DNA from: Pseudomonas lalucatii
GTDB taxonomy: Bacteria > Pseudomonadota > Gammaproteobacteria > Pseudomonadales > Pseudomonadaceae
Assembly (NCBI RefSeq): GCF_018398425.1
Contig: NZ_JADPMV010000001.1
Span: forward strand, 2,728,001-2,792,000
Length of the DNA stretch: 64,000 nt
Reading direction: 5' to 3'
The stretch's first letter is position 1, and each line of letters begins with the position of its first letter. The notes under the pieces were generated by a model. That model did not search any database, had not been told where the DNA came from, and was given only the letters and a program-made list of their open reading frames with translations. Below, in pieces: positions 20,569 through 30,909 of the stretch. Both the position numbers and the translations under genes were made by a program.

Positions 20569-21501
20569 ATGAATACTTCGACCCTCGACGCGCCCCTGAA
20601 AAGTGCCCCCGCGGCCAGCGGTGCCAAGCGTCGTCCACTCAAGCTCGGCTGGTTTCTGGTCAGCCCTTCGGTCGGCCTGCTGCTGCTGTGGATGATCGTG
20701 CCGCTGGGCATGACCGTCTATTTCTCGCTGATTCGCTACAACCTGCTGTATCCCGGCGAGAACCCCTTCGTCGGCCTGGAGAACTTCGAGTACTTCCTCA
20801 GCGACGCCGGCTTCATGCCGGGTGCGCTCAACACCCTGACCCTGGTCGGCAGCGTGCTGCTGATCAGCGTGGTGTTCGGCGTGCTGATCGCCGCGCTGCT
20901 GGAGGCCTGCGAGTTCTGGGGCCGGGGCGTGGTGCGGGTGCTGCTGATTTCGCCCTTCTTCATCATGCCCACGGTCAGTGCGCTGGTGTGGAAGAACCTG
21001 ATCTTCCATCCGGTCTCGGGGATACTCGCGGCGATCTGGAAGTTCTTCGGCGCGCAGCCGGTGGACTGGCTGGCCGAATACCCGTTGCTGTCGATCATCT
21101 TCATCGTCTCCTGGCAGTGGCTGCCGTTCGCCATCCTGATCCTGATGACCGCCATGCAGTCGCTGGACCAGGACCAGAAGGAGGCCGCGCGCCTCGACGG
21201 TGCCGGGCCCATCGCGATCTTCTGGCACCTGACCCTGCCGCACCTGGCCCGGCCGATCGCCGTGGTGGTGATGATCGAGACGATCTTCCTGCTCTCGGTG
21301 TTCGCCGAAATCTTCACCACCACCGCCGGCGGCCCGGGCTTCGAGTCCACCAACCTGGCCTACCTGATCTACAACCACGCGCTGCTGCAGTTCGACGTCG
21401 GCATGGCATCGGCCGGCGGCTTGATCGCGGTGGTCATCGCCAACCTCGCGGCGATCGTGCTGATCCGGATGATCGGCAAGAACCTCACCAACCAGCAATG
21501 A
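20569..21501 (+). CDS. mtlF: mannitol ABC transporter permease 1
   Basis: The 310-residue inner-membrane protein has six predicted transmembrane helices and the cytoplasmic EAA loop EAARLDGAGPIAIFWHLTLP that docks on the ATPase. It is MalF-like without the large periplasmic loop. The Ala/Lys-rich N-terminal tail (about 25 residues) precedes the first helix. It pairs with MtlG. Confidence 0.92.
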   Translation: MNTSTLDAPLKSAPAASGAKRRPLKLGWFLVSPSVGLLLLWMIVPLGMTVYFSLIRYNLLYPGENPFVGLENFEYFLSDAGFMPGALNTLTLVGSVLLISVVFGVLIAALLEACEFWGRGVVRVLLISPFFIMPTVSALVWKNLIFHPVSGILAAIWKFFGAQPVDWLAEYPLLSIIFIVSWQWLPFAILILMTAMQSLDQDQKEAARLDGAGPIAIFWHLTLPHLARPIAVVVMIETIFLLSVFAEIFTTTAGGPGFESTNLAYLIYNHALLQFDVGMASAGGLIAVVIANLAAIVLIRMIGKNLTNQQ

Positions 21502-21511
21502 GGCCTTGATC

Positions 21512-22345
21512 ATGTTGACCCTCAAACAATCCCGTCGCCTGCAGAGTGTGCTGGTGGGTTCCTCGGCCTGGGCCATCGCCGCGCTGATCTTCTTCCCGAT
21601 CCTGTGGATGATCCTCACCAGCTTCAAGACCGAGATCGACGCCTTCGCCACGCCGCCGCAGTTCCTCTTCATGCCGACGCTGGAGAACTACCTGCTGATC
21701 AACGAGCGCAGCGACTACTTCAGCTTCGCCTGGAATTCGCTGCTGATCTCGGTCACCGCGACCCTGCTGTGCATGCTCATCGCCGTGCCGGCGGCCTACT
21801 CCATGGCCTTCTTCGAGAGCCGCCACACCAAGCGCACGCTGCTGTGGATGCTGTCGACCAAGATGCTGCCGCCGGTGGGCGTGCTGATGCCGATCTACCT
21901 GATCTGCCAGAGCCTGGGCCTGCTCGATTCGCGCATCGCGCTGATCGTCATCTACACCCTGATCAACCTGCCGATCGTGGTCTGGATGATTTACACCTAC
22001 TTCAAGGACATCCCCGTCGACATCCTCGAAGCCGCGCGCCTGGACGGTGCCACCACCCTGCAGGAAATCGCTCGCGTGCTGTTGCCGATCGCCCGCGGCG
22101 GCCTGGCCTCGACCATGCTGCTGTCGCTGATCCTGTGCTGGAACGAGGCCTTCTGGTCGCTCAACCTGACCAGCTCGGCCGCCGCCCCGCTGACCGCCCT
22201 GGTCGCCTCCTACTCCAGTCCGGAAGGCCTGTTCTGGGCCAAGCTCTCGGCCGTTTCGACCCTGGCCTGCGCGCCCATCCTGATTTTCGGCTGGATCAGT
22301 CAAAAACAACTCGTGCGCGGCCTGTCCTTCGGCGCCGTCAAGTAA
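21512..22345 (+). CDS. mtlG: mannitol ABC transporter permease 2
   Basis: The 277-residue MalG-type permease has six helices and the EAA loop EAARLDGATTLQEIARVLLP. ATG 21512 is preferred over an in-frame TTG at 21506, since the TGAGG ribosome site around the mtlF stop then has normal spacing. The gene follows mtlF by 10 bp. Confidence 0.92.
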   Translation: MLTLKQSRRLQSVLVGSSAWAIAALIFFPILWMILTSFKTEIDAFATPPQFLFMPTLENYLLINERSDYFSFAWNSLLISVTATLLCMLIAVPAAYSMAFFESRHTKRTLLWMLSTKMLPPVGVLMPIYLICQSLGLLDSRIALIVIYTLINLPIVVWMIYTYFKDIPVDILEAARLDGATTLQEIARVLLPIARGGLASTMLLSLILCWNEAFWSLNLTSSAAAPLTALVASYSSPEGLFWAKLSAVSTLACAPILIFGWISQKQLVRGLSFGAVK

Positions 22346-22360
22346 CAAGAGGATTTCCCC

Positions 22361-23464
<1,104 letters not shown>

Positions 23465-23497
23465 GGCCGCCCGTCAGCCCCATCCAGGAATTCTCAG

Positions 23498-24970
23498 ATG
23501 AAACTCAATCGCCAGCATCTCGACCGGCTGGCGGCGCCTATCGCGCTGCCCGCCTACCGTGCCGACGCCACCCAGCAGGGCATCGTCCATATCGGCGTCG
23601 GTGGTTTCCACCGCGCCCACCAGGCGGTCTACACCGAGGCCCTGATGAACCGGGGCGAGGCCCTCGACTGGAGCATCTGCGGCGTCGGCCTGCGCGGCGC
23701 CGACCGCGCCATGCGCGATGCCCTGGCCGCGCAGGACTACCTCTACACCCTGGTCGAGCTGGGCGACGATGCGCACGGTGCGGTGCGGGTGGTGGGCGCC
23801 ATCAGCGGCATGCTGCTGGCCGAGGATTCGCCCCAGGCGCTGATCGACAAGCTGGCCGATCCGGCGATCCGCATCGTCTCGCTGACCATCACCGAGGGCG
23901 GCTACTGCATGGACGACAGCAGCGGCGAGTTTCTCGCCGAACTGCCGGACATCCAGCACGACCTGGCCCGTCCCGAGGCGCCGCGCAGCGTCTTCGGCTT
24001 CCTCTGCGCGGCCCTGGCCAGGCGCCGCGCCGCCGGCACCCCGGCCTTCACCCTGATGTCCTGCGATAACCTGCCGCACAACGGTGCGGTGACCCGCAAG
24101 GCGCTGCTCAGCTTCGCCAATCTGGCCGACCCCGGGCTGGCGGCCTGGATCGAGGCCAATGTCAGCTTCCCCAATGCCATGGTTGACCGCATCACCCCCA
24201 TGACCAGCGCGGCGCACCGCCAGCAGCTGGCCGAGCGCCACGGCATCGAGGACGCCTGGCCGGTGGTCTGCGAGCCCTTCGTGCAATGGGTGCTGGAGGA
24301 CAAGTTCGTCAACGGCCGGCCGGCCTGGGAGAAGGTCGGCGTGCAGTTCACCGACGACGTCACCCCCTACGAGGAGATGAAGATCAAGCTGCTCAACGGC
24401 GGCCATATGGCGCTGACCTATCTGGGCTTCCTCAAGGGTTATCGCTTCGTCCACGAGGCGATGAACGATCCGCTGCTGCGCCGTTACCTGCGCACCTTCA
24501 TGGACCAGGACGTCACCCCGCAACTGGCGCCGGTGCCGGGCATCGACCTGGAGGCCTACAAGGACACCCTGATCGAGCGCTTCTCCAACCAGGCCATCGC
24601 CGACCAGCTGGAGCGCATCTGCTCCGATGGCTCGTCGAAGCTGCCCAAGTTCATCGTGCCGACCCTCAATCGACTGATCGCCGACGAGCGCCCGCTGGAG
24701 CGCGCGGCGCTGGTGCTGGCGGCCTGGGCGCTGTATCTCGAAGGCGTCGACGAGCGCGGCGAGCGCTTCGCCATCGCCGACCCGCGCGCCGCCGAGTGCC
24801 AGCAGCTGGTGGCCGACCGCGAGCGGATCAGCACCCGCTTGCTCGGCGCCGAGGCGATCTTCGGCACGGCGATCCCGAACTCGGCGGCGTTCGTCGCCGC
24901 CTTCCAGCGCAACCTCGACAGCCTGCGCAGCCAGGGGGTCACGGCCACCCTGGAGACCCTGCTGGCCTGA
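23498..24970 (+). CDS. mtlD: mannitol 2-dehydrogenase
   Basis: The 490-residue polyol-specific long-chain dehydrogenase oxidises mannitol to fructose with NAD. The N-terminal Rossmann motif is HIGVGGFHRAHQAVY. The catalytic Lys is in MKIKLLNGGHMALTYLG near residue 295, followed by the conserved Asn/His pair of the family. Some homologues also accept sorbitol and arabitol. Length is standard. Confidence 0.95.
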   Translation: MKLNRQHLDRLAAPIALPAYRADATQQGIVHIGVGGFHRAHQAVYTEALMNRGEALDWSICGVGLRGADRAMRDALAAQDYLYTLVELGDDAHGAVRVVGAISGMLLAEDSPQALIDKLADPAIRIVSLTITEGGYCMDDSSGEFLAELPDIQHDLARPEAPRSVFGFLCAALARRRAAGTPAFTLMSCDNLPHNGAVTRKALLSFANLADPGLAAWIEANVSFPNAMVDRITPMTSAAHRQQLAERHGIEDAWPVVCEPFVQWVLEDKFVNGRPAWEKVGVQFTDDVTPYEEMKIKLLNGGHMALTYLGFLKGYRFVHEAMNDPLLRRYLRTFMDQDVTPQLAPVPGIDLEAYKDTLIERFSNQAIADQLERICSDGSSKLPKFIVPTLNRLIADERPLERAALVLAAWALYLEGVDERGERFAIADPRAAECQQLVADRERISTRLLGAEAIFGTAIPNSAAFVAAFQRNLDSLRSQGVTATLETLLA

Positions 24971-25032
24971 TCCGCCAGGAATCCCGGTCCGCCTTGGGCG
25001 CCCAGGCGCCCTCATCTCATGTGGAGTCAGTT

Positions 25033-25974
25033 ATGTATCTGGTATGTGGCGAAACCCTGTTCGATGTCTTCAGCCAGGACGCCGGCGCGCGCAGCAGCGA
25101 GCTGGGGTTCAAGGCGATTGCCGGCGGCTCGCCGTTCAACGTGGCCGTCGGCCTGCGCCGCCTGGCCGCCGATTCGGCGCTGTTCGCCGGGATTTCCACG
25201 GATTTTCTCGGTGCCCGCCTGCGCCGGGTGTTGCACGAGGAAGGGGTGAGCGGCGACTACCTGGTGTCCAGCGATGCACCCACCACCCTGGCCATGGTCG
25301 CGGTCGATGCCCAGGGCGTGCCGCATTACAGCTTCCGCGGCGAGGGCTGCGCCGACCGCGTGCTGGGCCTTGAGCATCTGCCGGCGCTGGATGCGCGGGT
25401 GCGCGGTATCCATGTCGGCTCCTACTCCCTGGTGGTGACGCCGGTCGCCGATACCCTGCTGGCGCTGGTGCGGCGCGAGAGCGAGCGGCGCCTGATCAGC
25501 CTCGACCCCAACGTGCGGCTCAATGTCGAGCCGCGCGTCGCCGTCTGGCAGCAGCGCATCGAGGCCTTCGCCGGCCAGGCCCATCTGATCAAGGTCAGCG
25601 AGGAAGACCTGGCCCTGCTGTACCCGGACCACAGGGCCGAAGAGGTGGTCGAGCGCTGGCTCGGCCAGCGCTGCCAGCTAGTGTTCCTCACCCGCGGCAG
25701 CGACGGCGCCAGTGTCTTCAGTCGCCTGCACGGCCATTGGTCGGTGCCGGCGCAAGCGGTGGCCACCCGCGACACCGTCGGCGCCGGCGACACCTTCCAG
25801 GCCGCGCTGCTGGCCTACCTGGCCCGGCACGGGCTGGACAGCCCCGCCGCCCTGGCCGAGCTGCCGATCGCCCATGTCGAGGCGATGCTCGATTACGCCG
25901 TGCGGGCGGCGGCGGTGACCTGCTCGCGGGTCGGCCCGGACCTGCCCCGTGCCCATGAGCTGCAGGCCCGCTGA
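25033..25974 (+). CDS. mtlZ: fructokinase (PfkB/ribokinase family)
   Basis: The 313-residue PfkB-family sugar kinase has the N-terminal [15 protein letters not shown] signature and the C-terminal [17 protein letters not shown] with catalytic Asp and anion hole. It would phosphorylate the fructose released by MtlD to fructose-6-phosphate. In P. fluorescens the equivalent gene is mtlZ, preceded by a xylulokinase gene mtlY, which is missing here. ATG 25033 begins [11 protein letters not shown]. Confidence 0.88.
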   Translation: MYLVCGETLFDVFSQDAGARSSELGFKAIAGGSPFNVAVGLRRLAADSALFAGISTDFLGARLRRVLHEEGVSGDYLVSSDAPTTLAMVAVDAQGVPHYSFRGEGCADRVLGLEHLPALDARVRGIHVGSYSLVVTPVADTLLALVRRESERRLISLDPNVRLNVEPRVAVWQQRIEAFAGQAHLIKVSEEDLALLYPDHRAEEVVERWLGQRCQLVFLTRGSDGASVFSRLHGHWSVPAQAVATRDTVGAGDTFQAALLAYLARHGLDSPAALAELPIAHVEAMLDYAVRAAAVTCSRVGPDLPRAHELQAR

Positions 25975-26023
25975 AGCGCAGGCCGGCGTCGTGCCCTCCC
26001 CAACCCTATTCGCAGGAGCCGTT

Positions 26024-27688
26024 ATGTCGCATTTCCCGTCACCCTTCGATGTCACCCGTTCGCCCGGCTGGCAGGCCCTGGCCGGGCATCGCGAGCAGTT
26101 CGCCGGCTTCAGCATGCGCGAGACATTCGCCGAAGATCCCCAGCGTTTCGCCGAGTTTTCCCTGAACGACTGCGGCCTGTTTCTCGACTACTCGAAGAAC
26201 CTGATCACCCGCCAGACCCGCGAGCTGTTGGTCGAGCTGGCCCAGGAGGCGGGCCTGCAACAGGCCATCGCCAGCCTGTTCGCCGGCGCGCCGATCAACG
26301 CCTCGGAGGGCCGCCCGGCCCTGCACACCGCGTTGCGCCGGCCGATCGGCGACCAGGTGCTGGTCGATGGTGTCGACGTGATGCCCGAGGTACATCGGGT
26401 GCTGCAGCAGATGAGCGAACTGGTCGGCCGTCTGCATGGCGGCCTGTGGCGCGGCTACAGCGAAAAGACCATCACCGACGTGGTCAACATCGGCATCGGC
26501 GGCTCCTTCCTCGGCCCGCAGCTGGTCTCCGAGGCGCTGCTGCCCTTCGCCCAGCGCGGCGTGCGCTGCCACTACCTGGCCAACATCGACGGCAGCTCGT
26601 TCCACGAACTGGCGGCCAAGCTGCGCGCGGAAACCACCCTGTTCATCATCTCCTCGAAGACCTTCGGCACCCTGGAGACCCTGAAGAACGCCCAGGCGGC
26701 GCGCAGCTGGTATCTGGCCCAGGGCGGCACCGAAGCCGAGCTGCACCGCCACTTCATCGCGGTATCGAGTAACGTGCCGGCGGCGGTGGCCTTCGGCATC
26801 CGCGAGGAGAACGTCCTGCCGATGTGGGACTGGGTCGGCGGCCGCTACTCGTTGTGGTCGGCCATCGGCCTGCCGATTGCCATGTCCATCGGCATGTCCA
26901 ACTTCAAGGAGCTGCTGTCCGGTGCCTACCGCATGGACGAGCATTTCCAGAGCGCGCCGTTCGAACGCAACATGCCGGTGCTGCTGGCGCTGCTCGGCAT
27001 CTGGTACGGCAACTTCTGGGGCGCCCAGAGCCACGCGATCCTGCCGTACGACCATTACCTGCGCAACATCACCAAGCACCTGCAGCAGCTGGACATGGAG
27101 TCCAACGGCAAGGCCGTGCGCCAGGACGGCAGCCCGGTGCACTGCGCCACCGGTCCGGTGATCTGGGGCGGCGTCGGCTGCAACGGCCAGCACGCCTATC
27201 ACCAGCTGCTGCACCAGGGCACCGCGCTGATCCCGGCGGACTTCATCGTGCCGGTGAGCAGCTACAACCCGGTCGCCGACCACCAGCAGTGGCTGTTCGC
27301 CAACTGCCTGTCGCAGAGCCAGGCGCTGATGCGTGGCAAGACCCTGGCCGAAGCCGAGGCGGAGCTCAGGGCCAGGGGCCTGGACGAGGACGAGGTGCAG
27401 CGCCTGGCGCCGCACAAGGTGATCCCGGGCAACCGGCCGAGCAACACCCTGGTGATGGAGCGGGTCAGCCCCCGTCGCCTCGGCGCCCTGGTGGCGCTGT
27501 ACGAGCACAAGGTGTTCGTGCAGAGCGTGATCTGGGGCATCAACGCCTTCGACCAGTGGGGCGTGGAGCTGGGCAAGGAGCTGGGCAAGAGCGTCTATTC
27601 TCGTCTGGTGGGCAGCGCAGCGGGGACGGCGGAGGATGGCTCGACCCAGGGCCTGATCGACTTCTTCCGTGGCCGCCATCGCGGCTGA
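26024..27688 (+). CDS. pgi: glucose-6-phosphate isomerase
   Basis: The 554-residue PGI superfamily enzyme interconverts fructose-6-phosphate and glucose-6-phosphate. The sugar-isomerase segments [30 protein letters not shown] and [13 protein letters not shown] are visible; active-site Lys and Glu lie in the conserved C-terminal region. A GGAG ribosome site precedes ATG 26024, 49 bp after the fructokinase stop. Its place as last gene of the hexitol cluster would feed the Entner-Doudoroff route, since pseudomonads generally lack phosphofructokinase. A housekeeping copy elsewhere in the genome cannot be excluded. Confidence 0.93.
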   Translation: MSHFPSPFDVTRSPGWQALAGHREQFAGFSMRETFAEDPQRFAEFSLNDCGLFLDYSKNLITRQTRELLVELAQEAGLQQAIASLFAGAPINASEGRPALHTALRRPIGDQVLVDGVDVMPEVHRVLQQMSELVGRLHGGLWRGYSEKTITDVVNIGIGGSFLGPQLVSEALLPFAQRGVRCHYLANIDGSSFHELAAKLRAETTLFIISSKTFGTLETLKNAQAARSWYLAQGGTEAELHRHFIAVSSNVPAAVAFGIREENVLPMWDWVGGRYSLWSAIGLPIAMSIGMSNFKELLSGAYRMDEHFQSAPFERNMPVLLALLGIWYGNFWGAQSHAILPYDHYLRNITKHLQQLDMESNGKAVRQDGSPVHCATGPVIWGGVGCNGQHAYHQLLHQGTALIPADFIVPVSSYNPVADHQQWLFANCLSQSQALMRGKTLAEAEAELRARGLDEDEVQRLAPHKVIPGNRPSNTLVMERVSPRRLGALVALYEHKVFVQSVIWGINAFDQWGVELGKELGKSVYSRLVGSAAGTAEDGSTQGLIDFFRGRHRG

Positions 27689-27769
27689 CCGGCGGCGGGA
27701 CCCTCCAGGCGCCCGCTGAGGGTGGCGCGGCTATGACCCGCTGCCCGCTGCGGTTGTCCAGTACAGGTT

Positions 27770-27886
27770 GACAGCCGTCCAGCCGCGGGGCTTCTGCGAG
27801 TCGGCGGGGCTTTTGCATCCTCGAGGTCTGCAGCATGGGATTGCTCGCGCTTCTGCTCGCCGGGCGGGCAACTGGCGCTCCCGTAA
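27770..27886 (+). pseudogene. decayed C-terminal remnant of the radical SAM gene
   Basis: In one frame this reads DSRPAAGLLRVGGAFA, then about six residues, then WDCSRFCSPGGQLALP and TAA (27884–27886). The intact gene at 16784–17842 reads DSRFGARMRGEGAFA and LDCSRFCPPGGQLALL before its stop. Start and core are absent, and about 15 codons are missing between the two matching blocks. The rest of the 27689–27980 interval shows no gene. Confidence 0.75.
27842..27879 (+). repeat. direct repeat, right copy
   Basis: It matches 17798–17835 with two differences in 38 bp. It lies within the remnant coding frame and marks the right edge of the mannitol block. Confidence 0.85.
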
Positions 27887-27980
27887 ATTGTGACTCTTCG
27901 GGGCCGACGGCTGTCCGCATGGCAGTCTGGTAGTCTTCACCTTCGCCACCGCGCGACCGTTTCAGCACGAGGTAGATGCA

Positions 27981-28706
27981 ATGCCCTACAAGCACAACGC
28001 CATTCCCTTGAAAGCACGTACCGCGCCGGAAAGCGCCGATGAGGCGCTGAATGCCATAGTCGGCGGCTTCAAGCGCTTCCGCCATGAGGTCTTCCCGCAG
28101 CAGCAGGAACTGTTCAAGGCGCTGGCCAGCGCGCAGAACCCGCGCGCCATGTTCATCACCTGCGCCGACTCGCGCATCGTGCCCGAGCTGATCACCCAGA
28201 GTGCCCCGGGCGACCTGTTCGTCAGCCGCAACGTCGGCAACGTGGTACCGCCCTACGGCCAGCTCCTGGGCGGGGTCTCCACCGCCATCGAGTACGCCGT
28301 GCTGGCGCTGGGCGTGCAGCACATCATCGTCTGCGGCCATTCCGACTGCGGGGCGATGAAGGCGGTACTGGCGCCCGAGAGTCTGGAGCGCATGCCGACG
28401 GTCAAGGCCTGGCTGCGCCACAGCGAGGTGGCGTTGCGGGTGGTCGAGCAGAACTGCGGCTGCGACGGCCACGACACCCTGGGCATCCTCACCGAGGAAA
28501 ACGTGGTCGCCCAGCTCAACCACCTGTCCACCCACCCGTCGGTCGCGGCCAAGCTGGCCAGCGGCCAGCTGTTCATCCACGGCTGGGTGTATGACATCGA
28601 GACCTGCGCGATCCGCGCCTACGATGCGGAGAAGGGCGAGTTCCGCCCGATCGACGACGGCCCCTTGCCGATGGCCACGCCGCGGGCGCGCTATCCGCAG
28701 AGCTGA
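27981..28706 (+). CDS. can: beta-class carbonic anhydrase
   Basis: The 241-residue zinc enzyme hydrates CO2 to bicarbonate. Ligands are Cys61, His120 and Cys123 (VCGHSDCGAM), with the Asp63–Arg65 dyad in CADSRI. Length and the GNVVPPYG segment are typical of the plant-type beta class. Monocistronic; it ends at a strong convergent hairpin. Confidence 0.93.
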   Translation: MPYKHNAIPLKARTAPESADEALNAIVGGFKRFRHEVFPQQQELFKALASAQNPRAMFITCADSRIVPELITQSAPGDLFVSRNVGNVVPPYGQLLGGVSTAIEYAVLALGVQHIIVCGHSDCGAMKAVLAPESLERMPTVKAWLRHSEVALRVVEQNCGCDGHDTLGILTEENVVAQLNHLSTHPSVAAKLASGQLFIHGWVYDIETCAIRAYDAEKGEFRPIDDGPLPMATPRARYPQS

Positions 28707-28720
28707 ACCAGCGCTGTACC

Positions 28721-28754
28721 GGCCGGCGACGGTCGCGGGCGCCCGTCGCCGGCC
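28721..28754. terminator. hairpin between convergent can and the downstream gene
   Basis: GGCCGGCGACGG (28721–28732) and CCGTCGCCGGCC (28743–28754) form a perfect 12-bp stem with a 10-nt loop. It lacks a T-tract but lies between two convergent stops. Confidence 0.6.
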
Positions 28755-28768
28755 GGGCCGGACGCGGT

Positions 28769-29425
28769 TTAGCTGGCCGCGCGGGACTGGTCCAGCACCA
28801 GTTCGACCCCCAGCTGCGCGGACAGGCAGGGCCAGCGCTGCCAGGCCGCCTCGGTGTGCGGGTCGTTCAGACGCTCCCGGTAGGCGCGCACCGAGGCCTG
28901 GCCGAAGCGCTCCTCGTCGAGCATGCCGTCCACCGCATGATGCACGGCCTCGTCCAGCTGGTTGGCGAAGGGTTCGCCGATCAGCTGGTGGGCGATCAGG
29001 TTGGCCACCGTGGTGTCCAGCGGAATCAACGGCCGCCCCAGGTGGCTGCTGTAGCGGTCGTTGACCTCCTCGACCAGGCGGTGGGCCAGGTAGGCCTCGT
29101 CGAGCAGGCCGTCGAGGCCCTCGTGCCCCTCCATCAGCGCCGGCGGCTGCAGGAAGAACTGCTCGGCCACCTTCAGCACCGGTTTGATTCCTTCCTCTAT
29201 CCCGGCCTCGCGGGCCACCTGCTGGGCGGCGTCCAACACGTCCGGCACCTGCTCGATATAGGCCGTGACGAAGCGCGTGAGGGCGCCCAGGGCATCCTGG
29301 TGCGGCAGGCGGATGGAGGGGTGCAGGCGGTCGAGCTGGGCTTGCAGTTGCTGCGCCAACTGACTGCTGGCGGCTTCGTGCTGGTGGGCGCGTTGGATCA
29401 GTTCGCGCAGGGCGGCGGTGTTCAT
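28769..29425 (-). CDS. protein of unknown function (PA0104-like)
   Basis: The 218-residue mostly helical protein has no signal peptide or membrane segment. Stretches such as EGLDGLLDEAYLAHRLVEEVNDR and ANLIAHQLIGEPFANQLDEAVHHAVDGML are His/Glu-rich and could bind metal. I do not recognise a domain. Its place between carbonic anhydrase and coxB is the same as I recall for P. aeruginosa PA0104, so it is a conserved neighbour of the cox genes. Confidence 0.7.
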   Translation of the reverse strand: MNTAALRELIQRAHQHEAASSQLAQQLQAQLDRLHPSIRLPHQDALGALTRFVTAYIEQVPDVLDAAQQVAREAGIEEGIKPVLKVAEQFFLQPPALMEGHEGLDGLLDEAYLAHRLVEEVNDRYSSHLGRPLIPLDTTVANLIAHQLIGEPFANQLDEAVHHAVDGMLDEERFGQASVRAYRERLNDPHTEAAWQRWPCLSAQLGVELVLDQSRAAS

Positions 29426-29608
29426 GACTGCTCCTGAGGTGAGGACATGGACGTGAACCTTAGCTGGCCGGGCGCGGCAGCTAAGATGCAATTGTCATAA
29501 TTTTTTAATGCTTATGCGAGTGGGCTATAACCGCCAGGGGCCTATTGCGCCCGGCCATCGGCCTCGCGTGACGTTTAGGACAAGGCTTCGGCCATTTTTC
29601 TCTGCGCG

Positions 29609-29636
29609 TTGCCAGCCTGAAGTCGCCGTCTATACT
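29609..29636 (+). promoter_or_regulatory. sigma-70-like promoter of the cox cluster
   Basis: TTGCCA (29609–29614), 16-bp spacer, TATACT (29631–29636), about 145 nt before coxB. The 354-bp interval 29426–29780 otherwise contains an AT-rich stretch at 29490–29515, which may hold the promoter of the minus-strand gene, and no reading frame I can support. Confidence 0.6.
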
Positions 29637-29780
29637 CGAACCCGAAAGGCTGTATCTGATGGAACCGGACGGGCTTCGGCACGGAGAGGTTTCGACAGTT
29701 GTCGCCAGCAGTTCTGGCAGTCGATCCCTTTGCCGCAGGCCTTGCCGGCGGGATAACAAGAACCATAAGGGGAACCCGCA

Positions 29781-30905
29781 ATGATGCGACATCCACGAGT
29801 CTGGATGGGCCTCCTGCTGTGGTTGGCGATGGGCTCGGCGCAGGCCGAGTGGGGCGTGAACATAGCGCCCGGCGCCACCGAGGTCAGCCGCTCAGTTTTC
29901 GATCTGCACATGACCATCTTCTGGATCTGCGTCGTCATCGGCGTGCTGGTGTTCGGCGCCATGTTCTGGTCGATGCTGGTGCACCGCCGCGCCGCCGGCC
30001 AGAAACCCGCGCACTTCCACGAGAGCACCACGGTGGAGATTCTCTGGACCGTGGTGCCTTTGCTGATCCTGGTGCTGATGGCCATTCCGGCGACCAAGAC
30101 CCTGATCGACATCTACGACAGCGGCGAGTCCGAGCTGGATGTCCAGGTCACCGGTTACCAGTGGAAATGGCATTACAAATACCTGGGCCAGGACGTCGAG
30201 TTCTTCAGCAACCTGACCACGCCGGCCGAACAGATCAACAACCAGGCCGAGAAGGGACCGCACTACCTGCTCGAGGTCGACGAGCCGCTGGTGGTGCCGG
30301 TCGGGGCCAAGGTGCGCTTCCTCATCACCTCGGCCGATGTCATCCACTCCTGGTGGGTGCCGGCGCTGGCGGTGAAGAAGGACGCCATCCCCGGCTTCGT
30401 CAACGAGTCCTGGACGCGCATCGACGAGCCCGGCATCTTCCGCGGCCAGTGCACCGAGCTGTGCGGCAAGGACCACGGCTTCATGCCGGTGGTGGTCGAG
30501 GCCAAGTCCAAGGAGGACTTCGCAGCCTGGCTGGCCGAGCGCCAGCAGGCCGCCGCCGCCGAGAAGGAGCTGACCAGCAAGCAGTGGACCCTCGAGGAGC
30601 TGATGGCCCGCGGCGAGAAGGCCTACGCCACCAGTTGCGCGGCCTGCCACCAGGCCGGCGGCGAGGGCCTGCCGCCGATGTTCCCGGCGCTGAAGGGCTC
30701 GGCCATCGCCACCGGCCCGGCCGACGGCCATATCGCCATAGTGGTCAACGGCAAGCCCGGCACCTCCATGGCCGCCTTCGGCAAGCAACTGTCGGAAGTC
30801 GACCTCGCCGCCATCATCACCTACGAACGCAACGCCTGGGGCAACAAGCTCGGTGACATGGTCACCCCGCAGGACATCGTCGCGTTCAAAAAGGCTCAGG
30901 AGTAA
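29781..30905 (+). CDS. coxB: cytochrome c oxidase subunit II with fused cytochrome c domain
   Basis: The 374-residue protein has a signal segment (1–22), two membrane helices (about 43–65 and 88–105) and a cupredoxin domain carrying the CuA site: His189, Cys224, Cys228, His232, Met235 (CTELCGKDHGFM). A C-terminal heme c domain has CAACH at 286–290 and a distal Met. This is the caa3 layout. It accepts electrons from cytochrome c and passes them to CoxA. Confidence 0.97.
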   Translation: MMRHPRVWMGLLLWLAMGSAQAEWGVNIAPGATEVSRSVFDLHMTIFWICVVIGVLVFGAMFWSMLVHRRAAGQKPAHFHESTTVEILWTVVPLLILVLMAIPATKTLIDIYDSGESELDVQVTGYQWKWHYKYLGQDVEFFSNLTTPAEQINNQAEKGPHYLLEVDEPLVVPVGAKVRFLITSADVIHSWWVPALAVKKDAIPGFVNESWTRIDEPGIFRGQCTELCGKDHGFMPVVVEAKSKEDFAAWLAERQQAAAAEKELTSKQWTLEELMARGEKAYATSCAACHQAGGEGLPPMFPALKGSAIATGPADGHIAIVVNGKPGTSMAAFGKQLSEVDLAAIITYERNAWGNKLGDMVTPQDIVAFKKAQE

Positions 30906-30909
30906 GGAC

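Noticed and set aside
29426..29780. A short coding frame upstream of coxB.
   Set aside because: Short frames exist on both strands but none has a ribosome site or recognisable protein; a promoter and leader explain the interval better.
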